A stretch of 64,000 bases of DNA, from the NCBI GenBank assembly GCA_947581865.1, contig CANPWA010000001.1, forward strand, positions 1-64,000, in the 5' to 3' direction. Position 1 is the stretch's first letter. Each line of letters starts with the position of its first letter. Below are positions 1 to 8,295 of this stretch, piece after piece. Source of the DNA: an uncultured Acetatifactor sp. (lineage in GTDB: Bacteria > Bacillota > Clostridia > Lachnospirales > Lachnospiraceae). The position numbers were made by a program, and so were the translations under genes. Below the pieces are notes generated by a model. The model saw nothing but the letters and a program-made list of their open reading frames with translations. It ran no database searches and had not been told where the DNA came from.

Positions 1-124
1 TCAGTTCCTTCAGATCGAACATCGGCGCGCCGCACAGAAAGGTCAGGACCTGTTCGTCCCCGCAGCGCCAGAGACTCTCATAGCCCTTCCGTAATGTCAG
101 GATTTCCTTCGCGATCTTTTTCCT
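1..124 (-). pseudogene. Small ORF remnant, copy A (start codon lost, runs off window)
   Basis: Read on the minus strand this encodes KKIAKEILTLRKGYES followed by a SLWRCGDEQVLTF segment and continues past the left edge. It lacks the ATG present in copy B because of a one-base insertion. I do not recognise the family. The same protein segment exists in copy B with a different lesion (an internal TAG). Neither copy is therefore an intact gene as read. Confidence 0.4.
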
Positions 125-227
125 TGTGGGTTCTTCTTTTTCGCCCGGTATTTTGGGGGTACACGGCATATATCTTTATTTTATATGCTGACCGCGCAAA
201 ATGCAACAGGGCATATACAGGAGAGGG
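1..227. repeat. Direct repeat copy A (227 bases, partner at 1105-1330)
   Basis: This stretch recurs at 1105-1330 with about five substitutions and one single-base indel (roughly 97 percent identity by eye). It may extend left beyond the window. On the minus strand it carries an AT-rich 5' region and the start of a small reading frame (KKIAKEILTLRKGYES..., then LWRCGDEQVLTFLCGAP...). In this copy the ATG seen in copy B is destroyed by the indel (CAT becomes CCTT on the plus strand). The right boundary at 227 is exactly where similarity to an IS1182-type transposase begins, so the duplication is probably tied to old mobile-element activity. Confidence 0.85.
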
Positions 228-468
228 ACCGGTTCCTGAAGATGATGCTGTCCGTCTGCTGAGCCACGAATTGGAGGGATTGGATTACACTTTGCTGTAC
301 CAGGCTTACTCTGCCAAAGACAGAAATCCCGCAGTGGGTCCTAAGACCATGTTCATGATACTGACCTACGCCTGCTCACAAAATATCTACTCTTCCAGAA
401 AGAAAGAGATTTTGTCCCTGTTGCTGTTCACAAAAGAGAGGGAGCCTCGCTCCATAACTATAAATTAG
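228..468 (+). pseudogene. IS1182-type transposase, N-terminal remnant
   Basis: The translation from about 226 contains VPEDDAVRLLSHELEGLDY, then LYQAYSAKDRNP, then GPKTMFMILTYACSQNIYSSRK. This is the N-terminal signature of IS1182/IS5-like DDE transposases (a usual family form being xxxVRLLxxxxxxLDYSxLYxxYSxxGRN...KxLFKILxYxxMxxIYSSRxIE). Only about 60 residues match. After SSRK the family-like sequence seems to move to another frame (ERDFVPVAVHKREGAS), and a stop follows at 466-468. The DDE catalytic core is absent, so this is a dead fragment. It begins precisely at the end of repeat copy A. Confidence 0.7.
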
Positions 469-486
469 TTATTTTGCAACACTCCC

Positions 487-1047
487 TTACCATACTTTCT
501 CTCCATTACTATCAAAAAAAATATACTGTATATCATAATCGACTTTAATATCCGACATATCAAGGTAATGTATCCACGGAACATTTTCAACATCAAAAAG
601 CTCCACCTGCTCTTCATTTCCTTTTTTCATTATTGTCACCTGCACCTTAGACACTTCACTATTGTTGCAGACAATAACATAGCCATTTTGCCATTTGCAC
701 TGCCTTATTTGCCAGCCGATTTCGTTTAATTTAACCATTTTGTCAAATTGATACTCTCCGTCATTTTCTATTAAAAATTGACCAGCATAATAATTATAGG
801 TTTGTTCCTGCTCTCCTGTCATCCCAACTATAAGTACCTTGTCACTGTCAACAACAGTACCACATTCTTTTATGTCTACGGACAACTTTTCTTTTTCTTT
901 GACAATATCAAGCATTTCCTTATTGTTTTTTATAACAGTATCGCCGCAGGCAGTAAGGATTATTACCAGTCCAAAGGTTATCACAAATATTATCGCCCTC
1001 AGCAGCTCTTTGTCTTTTGGAAGAAAAAGATGATTATAAGATTTCAT
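487..1047 (-). CDS. Hypothetical lipoprotein
   Basis: 186-residue protein of unknown function. The N-terminus has a basic stretch, a hydrophobic segment (about residues 18-31) and a lipobox IILTAC with the lipidated cysteine at residue 34, so it is a predicted membrane-anchored exported lipoprotein. The mature part is charged, with a VEKEKLSVDIKECGTVVDSDK-like region and a C-terminal half rich in beta-forming residues. I recognise no enzyme motif. A GGAGG lies 7 bases before the ATG. The gene is visibly AT-richer than the flanking housekeeping genes and lies between the two 227-base repeats, which suggests horizontal acquisition. The start codon overlaps the end of the broken small ORF in repeat copy B, so the two may once have been co-transcribed. 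Confidence 0.7.
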   Translation of the reverse strand: MKSYNHLFLPKDKELLRAIIFVITFGLVIILTACGDTVIKNNKEMLDIVKEKEKLSVDIKECGTVVDSDKVLIVGMTGEQEQTYNYYAGQFLIENDGEYQFDKMVKLNEIGWQIRQCKWQNGYVIVCNNSEVSKVQVTIMKKGNEEQVELFDVENVPWIHYLDMSDIKVDYDIQYIFFDSNGEKVW

Positions 1048-1228
1048 TGGTTTCCTCCACCCAGCCGTTTTTGTGCCGGCCGAATTTTCTGCCCGTCTCC
1101 GGGTTCAGTTCCTTCAGATCGAACATCGGCGCGCCGCACAGAAAGGTCAGGACCTGTTCGTCCCCGCAGCGCCAGAGACTCGCATAGCCCTTCCGTAATT
1201 TCAGGATTTCCTACGCGATCTTTTTCAT
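1034..1228 (-). pseudogene. Small ORF, copy B, interrupted by an in-frame TAG
   Basis: On the minus strand an ATG at 1228 gives MKKIA, then a TAG (1211-1213), then EILKLRKGYASLWRCGDE, a CGAPMFDLKELNPETG segment, and HKNGWVEETNEIL before TAA at 1034-1036. Copy A has a sense codon where this copy has TAG. The frame otherwise stays open for about 60 codons, so it reads as a recently broken small gene. Family not recognised. Its last codons contain the ribosome binding site and start of the downstream lipoprotein gene. Confidence 0.45.
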
Positions 1229-1330
1229 GTGGGTTCTTCTTTTTCGCCCGGTATTTTGGGGGTACACGGCATATATCTTTATTTTATATGCTGACCGCGC
1301 AAATTGCAACAGGGCATATACAGGAGAGGG
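1105..1330. repeat. Direct repeat copy B (226 bases, partner at 1-227)
   Basis: Near-identical to bases 1-227. Similarity ends abruptly at the GAGAGGG at 1324-1330, after which copy A continues into the transposase remnant and copy B into unrelated sequence. Copy B carries a plausible minus-strand promoter (1281-1309). Confidence 0.85.
1281..1309 (-). promoter_or_regulatory. Putative promoter inside repeat copy B
   Basis: On the minus strand TTGCAA (1304-1309), a 17-base spacer and TAAAAT (1281-1286). It points toward the broken small ORF and the lipoprotein gene. In copy A the -35 is changed to TTGCAT. Confidence 0.45.
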
Positions 1331-1351
1331 GCAAGGGGAATACAAAATTGT

Positions 1352-1381
1352 GTGACAGGCAAAGCCGGCATGTGTTATAAT
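1352..1381 (+). promoter_or_regulatory. Putative sigma-A promoter of the O-acetyltransferase gene
   Basis: GTGACA (1352-1357), an 18-base spacer and a perfect TATAAT (1376-1381), about 53 bases before the chosen start codon. Confidence 0.55.
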
Positions 1382-1434
1382 CGGATCAATGGCACCCCGC
1401 AGTAACCGATTCATAATTTGGAGGAATGGATGTT

Positions 1435-2022
1435 ATGACAGAGAAAGAAAAAATGAACGCGCTGAAACTGTATGATGCAAATTATGACAGTGAGTTGGAA
1501 GCGGAACGGCTGGAATGCAAGACGCTTTGTCAGGAATACAATCATCTGCCCATAAAAGACCTGGACAGACGGAGGGAGCTGCTGAAAAAGATTTTGGGGA
1601 AAACGGGCAGACAGGTTTATATCGAACCGGATTTCTGGTGTGATTATGGTTATAAGATTACAGTGGGAGAGAATTTCTACGCCAATCATGGACTGGTGAT
1701 CCTGGACGGGGGAGGCGTGACCTTCGGGGACAATGTCTTTATCGCCCCGTCCTGCGGTTTTCATACTGCCGGGCATCCCATTGATCATGAGAGAAGAAAC
1801 CGCGGGCTGGAGTATGCGTACCCCATCCGGGTGGGCAGCAATGTCTGGATCGGCGCCGGAGTCCAGGTAATGCCCGGAGTCACCATCGGCGATAACGTGG
1901 TCATCGGCGGCGGAAGCGTTGTGGTGAAAGATATCCCGTCCGACAGTGTGGCGGTGGGCAATCCCTGTAAGGTCATCCGCAAGATCACGGATGACGACAA
2001 AAAGAAAAGCTGGGACAGATGA
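1435..2022 (+). CDS. maa: Sugar O-acetyltransferase (maltose/galactoside acetyltransferase family)
   Basis: Acetyl-CoA-dependent O-acetylation of a sugar such as maltose, glucose or a galactoside in the cytoplasm. The protein starts with the family-typical TEKEKM...LYDANYDSEL segment (maltose acetyltransferase N-terminal domain). It continues into a left-handed beta-helix of hexapeptide repeats (ITVGENFYANHG, VTFGDNVFIAPSCGFHTAGHP, VRVGSNVWIGAGV-like, VTIGDNVVIGGGSVV). The catalytic His is in the HTAGHP region. An upstream in-frame ATG at 1426 lies only one base from the GGAGG (1420-1424), so the ATG at 1435, 10 bases from it, is the better start (195 residues). Single gene with its own promoter. 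LacA/NodL-like relatives share this fold, so the exact substrate is not resolved. Confidence 0.9.
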   Translation: MTEKEKMNALKLYDANYDSELEAERLECKTLCQEYNHLPIKDLDRRRELLKKILGKTGRQVYIEPDFWCDYGYKITVGENFYANHGLVILDGGGVTFGDNVFIAPSCGFHTAGHPIDHERRNRGLEYAYPIRVGSNVWIGAGVQVMPGVTIGDNVVIGGGSVVVKDIPSDSVAVGNPCKVIRKITDDDKKKSWDR

Positions 2023-2109
2023 CATCCCAGGCAATGTCAGTCCCCGGGGAAACCATGCCCACAAGGCGCAGGAATCGATCTTCGGCATGAGAATGAAGAC
2101 AAGAGAAAC

Positions 2110-2138
2110 TTGAATTTTGCGGGCATAACGTATAGAAT
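2110..2138 (+). promoter_or_regulatory. Putative promoter of the BspA-like gene
   Basis: TTGAAT (2110-2115), a 17-base spacer and TAGAAT (2133-2138), about 105 bases upstream of the ATG at 2245. The rest of 2023-2244 shows nothing else that I can support. Confidence 0.4.
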
Positions 2139-2244
2139 AGATTTATCAGGCAAAAAATTCGTGGAAAACAATCCTGGCTGCTATGGAAGTCCAGGTGAAA
2201 ATAGATTCATTAAAGCTTAAGTTATGAATGAGGAGGAAAGCGGA

Positions 2245-2367
2245 ATGAAAACAGGAAAGACAACAAAAACAATGCTTGCATGGCTGCTTGCCGCCTCCAT
2301 GGTATTCGCTGATGGCAGTATCGTCTGCGCGGGAGAAGCAGTCCCGGGGGGGTGGCTTACCGTGTGA
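2245..2367 (+). CDS. Signal-peptide fragment of the BspA-like protein (out of frame with the body)
   Basis: An AGGAGG at 2231-2236 precedes an ATG at 2245 that opens a 40-residue frame: MKTGKTTKTM, then LAWLLAASMVFADGS and IVCAG. This is a textbook signal peptide with a basic n-region, a hydrophobic core and an Ala-x-Gly-type end. The frame passes a run of seven G (2346-2352) and stops at TGA 2365-2367. Adding one G to the run would join it to the 5.8-kb frame that begins at 2352 (...GEAVPGGVAYRVTMEEE). The body has no signal peptide or ribosome binding site of its own. The fragment is therefore best read as the true 5' end of the surface-protein gene in an OFF configuration, or as a one-base sequencing error. 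Confidence 0.7.
   Translation: MKTGKTTKTMLAWLLAASMVFADGSIVCAGEAVPGGWLTV
2346..2352 (+). repeat. G7 homopolymer (candidate phase-variation tract)
   Basis: Seven consecutive G directly after the signal-peptide coding region. Tract length decides whether the leader is in frame with the 1,900-residue body. G8 (or G5) gives one continuous frame, while the G7 present here gives early termination. Confidence 0.65.
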
Positions 2368-5300
2368 CCATGGAGGAAGAGGCGGAATCTGTGAGCCAGG
2401 GTGATGCGGAGCCTGTGAGCCAGGGTGATGCGGAGTCTGTGAGCCAGGGTGATGCGGAAACTGTGAGCCAGGGTGATACGGAACCTGCGGATGGAGGCGA
2501 AGCGGAAACGGAGACCGCCGTGGAGGGCATGGGCACCGGGGACGGATTTCTGGAGCCGATGGCTCTGGACGGAGATCCGGTCATTGTGCATCAGGGCGAG
2601 AAGAACGGTATCATATGGACCATCGATTCGGATGGTCTGCTCACTATATCCGGAAGTCAGACGGAGGGAAGCGGGAATCCGATCACTACTGTTAGCGTAA
2701 TCGAGCATGGAATGGGAGAATGGCAGGAATATACATCGGAGATCAAAAGTGTTGTCGTGACAGCGAAAAATGTCACGTCAACCAAATCTTGGTTCTGTGA
2801 CTGCACAAATTTAACACATGCAGATTTTTCCGGTTTTGACACTTCCAGAGTGACGGATATGTACAATATGTTTGCTAATTGTACAAAACTGACGGATTTG
2901 AACCTTTCAGGATGGAATATGGCTAAAGTGAGAGAGATGGGCAACATGTTCCTTGATTGTAACAGCCTGGTGAATCTGGATCTATCAGGTTGGGATACTT
3001 CCAATGCGACGGATATGGCAGGGATGTTTCAAGGCTGTAGCAGCTTAAAAGACTTGGACGTATCCGGCTGGGTCACCGCTAATGTAACATCCATGGGACT
3101 TATGTTCGAGGGTTGTTATAGTTTAACAAGTTTGGAGGTATCCGACTGGAATACTTCCAAAGTGAGGGATATGTGGTGGATGTTTACCGGCTGCAGCAGC
3201 TTGACGAGCTTGGAACTATCAGGCTGGGATATTTCTAAAGTGACGGATATGAGTTATATGTTCGGTTCTTGCAGCAATCTGACAAGTTTAGACATATCGG
3301 ATTGGGATACATCCAATGTAAAAAATATGACCAGGACATTCATTGGCTGTAGCAAGCTTACCAGTTTAGACTTATCTAATTGGACCACAACCGACGTAAC
3401 ATATATGACAGAGATGTTTCAAGCATGCAGGAGTCTGCAAAATCTGGATTTATCAGACTGGGATACGGCAAACGTGACAGATATGAGCAGTATGTTTTAT
3501 GACTGTAGAAGTTTGACGAATCTCGATTTGCCAGATTTGAATACGGCAAACGTGACAAACATGAACCATATGTTCTGGGGCTGCAATAATCTGCAAAATC
3601 TGGATTTATCAAACTGGGACACGGCAAACGTGACAGATATGAGTAATATGTTTGACAGTTGCTCCAACTTGATGAGTTTAGGGATAACAGGTTTTGATAC
3701 AGCACATGTGAAAACCATGAGCAGAATGTTTTATGGTTGCAGCAGTTTGACGAGTTTGGATTTGTCAGATTGGGACACGGCAAACGTGACAGACATGAAC
3801 CATATGTTCTATGGCTGCAATAATCTGCAAAATTTGGATTTATCAAACTGGGATGCGGCAAACGTGACAGATATGAGCAGTATGTTTGACGGCTGTTCCA
3901 ACATGGTGAGTTTAGGGATAACAGGTTTTGATACAGCACATGCGGAAACCATGAGCAGAATGTTTTATGGTTGCAACAGTCTGACGAGTTTGGATGTATC
4001 CGGTTGGGACACGGCAAACGTGACAGACATGAATCATATGTTTGATGGCTGCAACAGTCTGCAAAATTTGGATTTGTCAGATTGGAACACGGCAAACGTG
4101 ACGGATATGAGCAGTATGTTTTCAGACTGCAATAGTCTGACGAATTTGGATGTATCCGGTTGGAATACAGTTCGTGTGATAAGCATGAGGGAGATGTTCC
4201 AAGATTGCAGCAGCCTGCAAAATTTGGATTTATCAGACTGGGACACGGTAAACGTGGCAAATATGAGCAGTATGTTTGATGGTTGTTCCTGCCTAGCGAG
4301 TTTGGATGTTTCAGGTCTTGCTACCTCTAATCTGATGTATGCGGATCGCATGTTTGATGACTGTACATCTCTTGTGACCATTAGAACTTTTGCAAATTTA
4401 AGTCAAAGGATAGAACTTCCCCAAATCATGTGTGATGAGAACGGTACGGAATATTCAACTTTTCCCCAAAATCTCTCTGAAGGAATCTGGCTGTCAGCCA
4501 AAATATCTTCTGATCAGATTAAATATTTTGGAGAATGTGAGGGAATCACATGGACGATAGATTCTGCCGGTCTGCTTACCATATCCGGAGAGCAGATGGG
4601 AGGGAATCCGGTTGTTGGCAGTATAAGCGATGGATCATGGCAGAAATATGATTCAAAAATAAAAAGAGTTGTTGTAACGGCAAAAAATGTTACATCAACA
4701 TCTGAATGGTTTTGGGGCTGCGATAAACTGACAAGTGTGGACTTTACGGATTTTGATACTTCTCATGTGATTGACATGAGCTTAATGTTTAGAGAATGTA
4801 GTAGTCTGAAAAGTCTGAATCTTTCCGAGTTAAAAACCGACAATGTGATCGATATGAGTCAGATGTTTTTTTGGTGTGAAAATCTGACAAGCCTGGATTT
4901 ATCTGGGTGGGATACCGGAAATGTGACTGATATGGAACTGATGTTTTCCGAATGCAGCAGTTTGGAGAGCTTGGATGTATCAAGTTGGAACACAAAAAGT
5001 GTGACCAACATGAGCGAAATGTTTAACGATTGTAGAAGTCTGACTAATTTGGATGTATCAGGCTGGAATACTTCAAACGTGACAGATATGAGCGATATGT
5101 TTGAAAATTGCCGTAGTCTGGAGAGTTTGGATGTATCCGACTGGAATACTTCAAACGTGACTTACATGAGCGGTATGTTTGAAAATTGCGGAAGTTTGGA
5201 GAGTCTGGATTTATCCGGCTGGAATACAGCAAATGTGAAAGGCATGAGCGGTATGTTTGCTATGCCCTATTTCTCTTGGGACGGCAACAGTAGTTTGACA

Positions 5301-8162
5301 AGTCTGGATTTATCCGGCTGGAATACAGCAAATGTGAAAGGCATGAGCAGAATGTTTGAAAATTGCAGAAGTCTGGAGAGCTTGGATTTATCCGGCTGGA
5401 ACACTTTAAACGTGACAGGCATGGGCAGTATGTTTTCAAACTGTAATAGTTTGACGAGACTGGATGTATCAGATTTTGACACTTCGAACGTGACCGACAT
5501 GAGCGAAATGTTTTCTGGCTGTACCGATCTAATAAACTTGGATGTATCAAGTTGGAACACAAAAAGTGTGACCGACATGAGCGATATGTTTAACGATTGT
5601 AGCAGTCTGACGAATTTGGATGTATCGGACTGGGATACTTCAAACGTGACCGACATGGAAGGAATGTTTTCTGGCTGTAAAAGCTTGACGAGCCTGGATG
5701 TAAGCGGATTCCAAACGGATGATGTTACATTCATGAGAAGTATGTTTTATGGTTGCAGCAGTCTGGAGAGCCTGGATGTAAGCGGATTCAAGACGGAAAA
5801 TGTGAACGACATGAGCTGTATGTTTTATAACTGTAACAGCCTAACAAGTCTGGATGTAAGCGGATTCAAGACGGAAAACGTGACTGCCATGAATAATATG
5901 TTCCAGGGCTGCAGTAGCTTGACAGACTTGGATGTAAGCGGATTCAAGACGAATAACGTGACTAACATGCGCCTGATGTTTTTTGACTGCAACAGCCTGA
6001 CAAGCTTGGACATTTCCAGCTGGGATACTGTGAAAGTGAAAGATATGGGAGAAATTTTTGCGTACTGCTATCACCTGAACAACATAGATGTATCCAGGAT
6101 GAATACAGCAAATGTGACAGCTATGGATCATATGTTCATCGACTGTTACAGACTAACAAGCCTGGATGTATCCGGCTGGGACACATCGAAGGTGACGTAC
6201 ATAATAGATATGTTTAGCGGTTGCATATCCCTTTCATCCATCAAGACCTTTGCAAACTTAAGCCTAGAGATTGATCTTCCACAAACCATGTGTGATGAAC
6301 AGGGCACAGAATACACCACTTTCCCTAAAAATCTCTCTGAGGGTATCTGGCTGTACGCGAAAGATCCCACGGATCCTGATCCCGGCACACCCACGGATCC
6401 TACCGATCCCGCCGGGCTCCATGCACAGTTTACGGAAGGGACAAAGTTTTTCTATACCGGAAAGCCCCTGAAGCCTGCCGTGGAAGTCTGGGACGGCAGT
6501 GCCCGCCTGAAGGAGAAGACGGACTATACCCTCACCTATAAGAACAACACCAAGGCCGGGACCGCTTCCGTCCAGATAAAGGGAAAGGGAAGCTATGGCG
6601 GCAGCATCACCCTGACGTTCACTATTCTTGCCATCAACCTTTCAGACGGCAGCGTCGCTGCGGATGACCTGTACTTTGTGGCAGGGAACAGCGCAAAACC
6701 TCCTGTGCCTGCTGTTACCTGGCAGGGGAAGAAGCTGGCAAAGGGGAAGGACTTTGTTGTGGAATATCTTGACGCCAGTGGAGACATTGCATCTTCTTTT
6801 TCCAATGCGGGGGACTATACCGTGCGTCTCACTGGAAAGGGGAACTTCACCGGGACGAGGGATGTGCCCCTCCATGTGACCGAAGCCACTCTGCTTTCCA
6901 AAGCGAAGGTCAGGACGATCCCGAAACAGCTCTACACGGGGCAGGAAATCTGCCCTGTACCTGCCGTCACTCTGGGAGGGAAGACCCTGACAGAAGGAGA
7001 AGATTACACTGTCAGCTACCGGGATAACATCAATGCCGGGCAGGCGGTTCTGGTGCTCACCGGAAAGGGGGATTATGCGGGGACAAAGACCGTGACCTTC
7101 CAGATCATGGGCATATCCCTTTCCAAGGCTGTGGTGGACGGGCTGACAGACCTGGTCTACAACGGGAAGCCCCAGACCCAGAAGATTACTGTCACCCTGA
7201 ACGGAAAGAACCTGGAGAAGGGGACGGACTATGAGATAGAGTACGGGAAGAACACAGATGCCGGGACAGCAGCCCTGACCATCCGTGGGAAGGGCGGCTA
7301 CACGGGAACCCTGAAAAAGAAGTTTAAGATCACGCCCTATGATCTGTCGGAGGATGCGTCCGGGCTGATGGAAGGCTTCCCTGGAAACCTTACCGTACCC
7401 TACACCAAAGGCGGCAGCACCCCGGATCTGTTCCTGTCCTTTGACGGCAGCCCCCTGACCATAAAGAAGGACTACACCGTCAGCTATAAGAACAACAAAA
7501 AATTGACTGCGGACGGCGCGAAAGCCGTGATGACCGTGAAAGGAAAAGGTAACTTCAAGGGAACCCGCAAGGTGGAGTTTACCATTACGGCAGGTGACCT
7601 GGAAAACCCGGATACCACAGTCACCCTGACGGTGGCGGACGTGGTCTGGTCTGCTAAGGCGGGGAAATATATCAGCACCCCCGTGCTGACAGACACAGAC
7701 GGGAAGAAACTGAAGGCGGGGACGGACTATGAGAAGGCAGTGATTTATACCCTGGTGCAGAGCGGAGCCGGAGAGGACGGACTGAAGCCGGGAACCGTGC
7801 TGGATAAGACCCACAAGCCGTCTGCGGGAAGTGTGATCAAAGTGACCGTCACCGGAAAAGGAAATTACAAGGGGACGATGGAGACCACTTACCGCGTAGC
7901 GATGAAGGCGTTCGGCAAGGCGAAGACTGTCATAACGCCCCAGACGTACACGGGGAGAGCCATCACCCTGACGGAAAAGGATATTACCGTCAAAATAGGT
8001 GGAACCACCCTGACCTATGGGAAAGATTATGAGATCGTGGAAGGGAGCTACCGGAACAACCAAAAGAAGGGAACGGCTTCCGTCACCCTCAGAGGACTGG
8101 GGGACTATGCCGGGAATAAGACCGTGAAGTTCCGGATCACGGTAAGACAATTCCGTCAGTGA
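2352..8162 (+). CDS. Giant BspA-like (DUF285) leucine-rich-repeat surface protein, body
   Basis: About 1,936 codons in this frame; the true start is probably ATG 2245 via the G7 tract. An acidic 8-residue tandem repeat (AESVSQGD, residues 11-42) comes first. Then follow a GIIWTIDSDGLLTISG module, about 20 DUF285 repeats of 24-25 residues (residues ~145-690, consensus F.GC.SL..LDLSGWDTSNVTDM..MF), a second ITWTIDSAGLLTISG module (~730) and about 19 more repeats (~780-1300). A DPTDPDPGTPTDPTDP linker (~1337) leads to seven or eight ~80-residue beta modules (pattern YTG..L.P...V..GG..L..G.DYTVSY.NN..AGTA...V.GKG.Y.GT....F.I) to the end. Such proteins in gut and oral bacteria are secreted and bind host or bacterial surfaces. 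No LPXTG or other sorting signal is present at the C-terminus (KFRITVRQFRQ), so attachment is unclear. The repeat blocks look AT-richer than the C-terminal modules, suggesting a mosaic. Confidence 0.85.
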   Translation: MAYRVTMEEEAESVSQGDAEPVSQGDAESVSQGDAETVSQGDTEPADGGEAETETAVEGMGTGDGFLEPMALDGDPVIVHQGEKNGIIWTIDSDGLLTISGSQTEGSGNPITTVSVIEHGMGEWQEYTSEIKSVVVTAKNVTSTKSWFCDCTNLTHADFSGFDTSRVTDMYNMFANCTKLTDLNLSGWNMAKVREMGNMFLDCNSLVNLDLSGWDTSNATDMAGMFQGCSSLKDLDVSGWVTANVTSMGLMFEGCYSLTSLEVSDWNTSKVRDMWWMFTGCSSLTSLELSGWDISKVTDMSYMFGSCSNLTSLDISDWDTSNVKNMTRTFIGCSKLTSLDLSNWTTTDVTYMTEMFQACRSLQNLDLSDWDTANVTDMSSMFYDCRSLTNLDLPDLNTANVTNMNHMFWGCNNLQNLDLSNWDTANVTDMSNMFDSCSNLMSLGITGFDTAHVKTMSRMFYGCSSLTSLDLSDWDTANVTDMNHMFYGCNNLQNLDLSNWDAANVTDMSSMFDGCSNMVSLGITGFDTAHAETMSRMFYGCNSLTSLDVSGWDTANVTDMNHMFDGCNSLQNLDLSDWNTANVTDMSSMFSDCNSLTNLDVSGWNTVRVISMREMFQDCSSLQNLDLSDWDTVNVANMSSMFDGCSCLASLDVSGLATSNLMYADRMFDDCTSLVTIRTFANLSQRIELPQIMCDENGTEYSTFPQNLSEGIWLSAKISSDQIKYFGECEGITWTIDSAGLLTISGEQMGGNPVVGSISDGSWQKYDSKIKRVVVTAKNVTSTSEWFWGCDKLTSVDFTDFDTSHVIDMSLMFRECSSLKSLNLSELKTDNVIDMSQMFFWCENLTSLDLSGWDTGNVTDMELMFSECSSLESLDVSSWNTKSVTNMSEMFNDCRSLTNLDVSGWNTSNVTDMSDMFENCRSLESLDVSDWNTSNVTYMSGMFENCGSLESLDLSGWNTANVKGMSGMFAMPYFSWDGNSSLTSLDLSGWNTANVKGMSRMFENCRSLESLDLSGWNTLNVTGMGSMFSNCNSLTRLDVSDFDTSNVTDMSEMFSGCTDLINLDVSSWNTKSVTDMSDMFNDCSSLTNLDVSDWDTSNVTDMEGMFSGCKSLTSLDVSGFQTDDVTFMRSMFYGCSSLESLDVSGFKTENVNDMSCMFYNCNSLTSLDVSGFKTENVTAMNNMFQGCSSLTDLDVSGFKTNNVTNMRLMFFDCNSLTSLDISSWDTVKVKDMGEIFAYCYHLNNIDVSRMNTANVTAMDHMFIDCYRLTSLDVSGWDTSKVTYIIDMFSGCISLSSIKTFANLSLEIDLPQTMCDEQGTEYTTFPKNLSEGIWLYAKDPTDPDPGTPTDPTDPAGLHAQFTEGTKFFYTGKPLKPAVEVWDGSARLKEKTDYTLTYKNNTKAGTASVQIKGKGSYGGSITLTFTILAINLSDGSVAADDLYFVAGNSAKPPVPAVTWQGKKLAKGKDFVVEYLDASGDIASSFSNAGDYTVRLTGKGNFTGTRDVPLHVTEATLLSKAKVRTIPKQLYTGQEICPVPAVTLGGKTLTEGEDYTVSYRDNINAGQAVLVLTGKGDYAGTKTVTFQIMGISLSKAVVDGLTDLVYNGKPQTQKITVTLNGKNLEKGTDYEIEYGKNTDAGTAALTIRGKGGYTGTLKKKFKITPYDLSEDASGLMEGFPGNLTVPYTKGGSTPDLFLSFDGSPLTIKKDYTVSYKNNKKLTADGAKAVMTVKGKGNFKGTRKVEFTITAGDLENPDTTVTLTVADVVWSAKAGKYISTPVLTDTDGKKLKAGTDYEKAVIYTLVQSGAGEDGLKPGTVLDKTHKPSAGSVIKVTVTGKGNYKGTMETTYRVAMKAFGKAKTVITPQTYTGRAITLTEKDITVKIGGTTLTYGKDYEIVEGSYRNNQKKGTASVTLRGLGDYAGNKTVKFRITVRQFRQ
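2382..2477 (+). repeat. 24-base tandem repeats encoding AESVSQGD-type octapeptides
   Basis: Four full 24-base units at 2382-2405, 2406-2429, 2430-2453 and 2454-2477, plus a degenerate fifth. Each encodes A-E-x-V-S-Q-G-D. The unit is a multiple of three, so copy-number change would alter stalk length without breaking the frame. Confidence 0.85.
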
Positions 8163-8175
8163 CCCTGTAAAGGAA

Positions 8176-8219
8176 AAAGGATCGCAGCGTACCGTGGAGG
8201 GAAGGCTGCGGTCCTTTTT
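8176..8219 (+). terminator. Intrinsic terminator of the BspA-like gene
   Basis: AAAGGATCGCAGC (8176-8188) pairs with GCTGCGGTCCTTT (8205-8217) with one G-T wobble, followed by T residues to 8219. Confidence 0.85.
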
Positions 8220-8295
8220 GGGGTTGGAGTCCAAGGGGATACGGTGAAGAAGGTGTAGATTCCACCGCTCCCCCGGGACAGAAGGGACCGATTCT

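Noticed and set aside
1426..1434. ATG 1426 as start of the sugar O-acetyltransferase
   Set aside because: It lies one base from the GGAGG, too close for initiation; ATG 1435 has correct spacing and matches the family N-terminus.
3376..4260. Long minus-strand open frames inside the BspA-like gene (also near 5267-6131 and 6642-8234)
   Set aside because: They arise from the repeated codon pattern on the opposite strand, give Cys/Ser/Pro- or Lys/Val-rich nonsense repeats, and lack ribosome binding sites and domains.
2850..6200. Regularly spaced ~72-75-base repeats, considered as a CRISPR-like array
   Set aside because: The repeats are translated, contiguous, degenerate and in frame (DUF285 leucine-rich repeats); there are no spacers and no cas genes.
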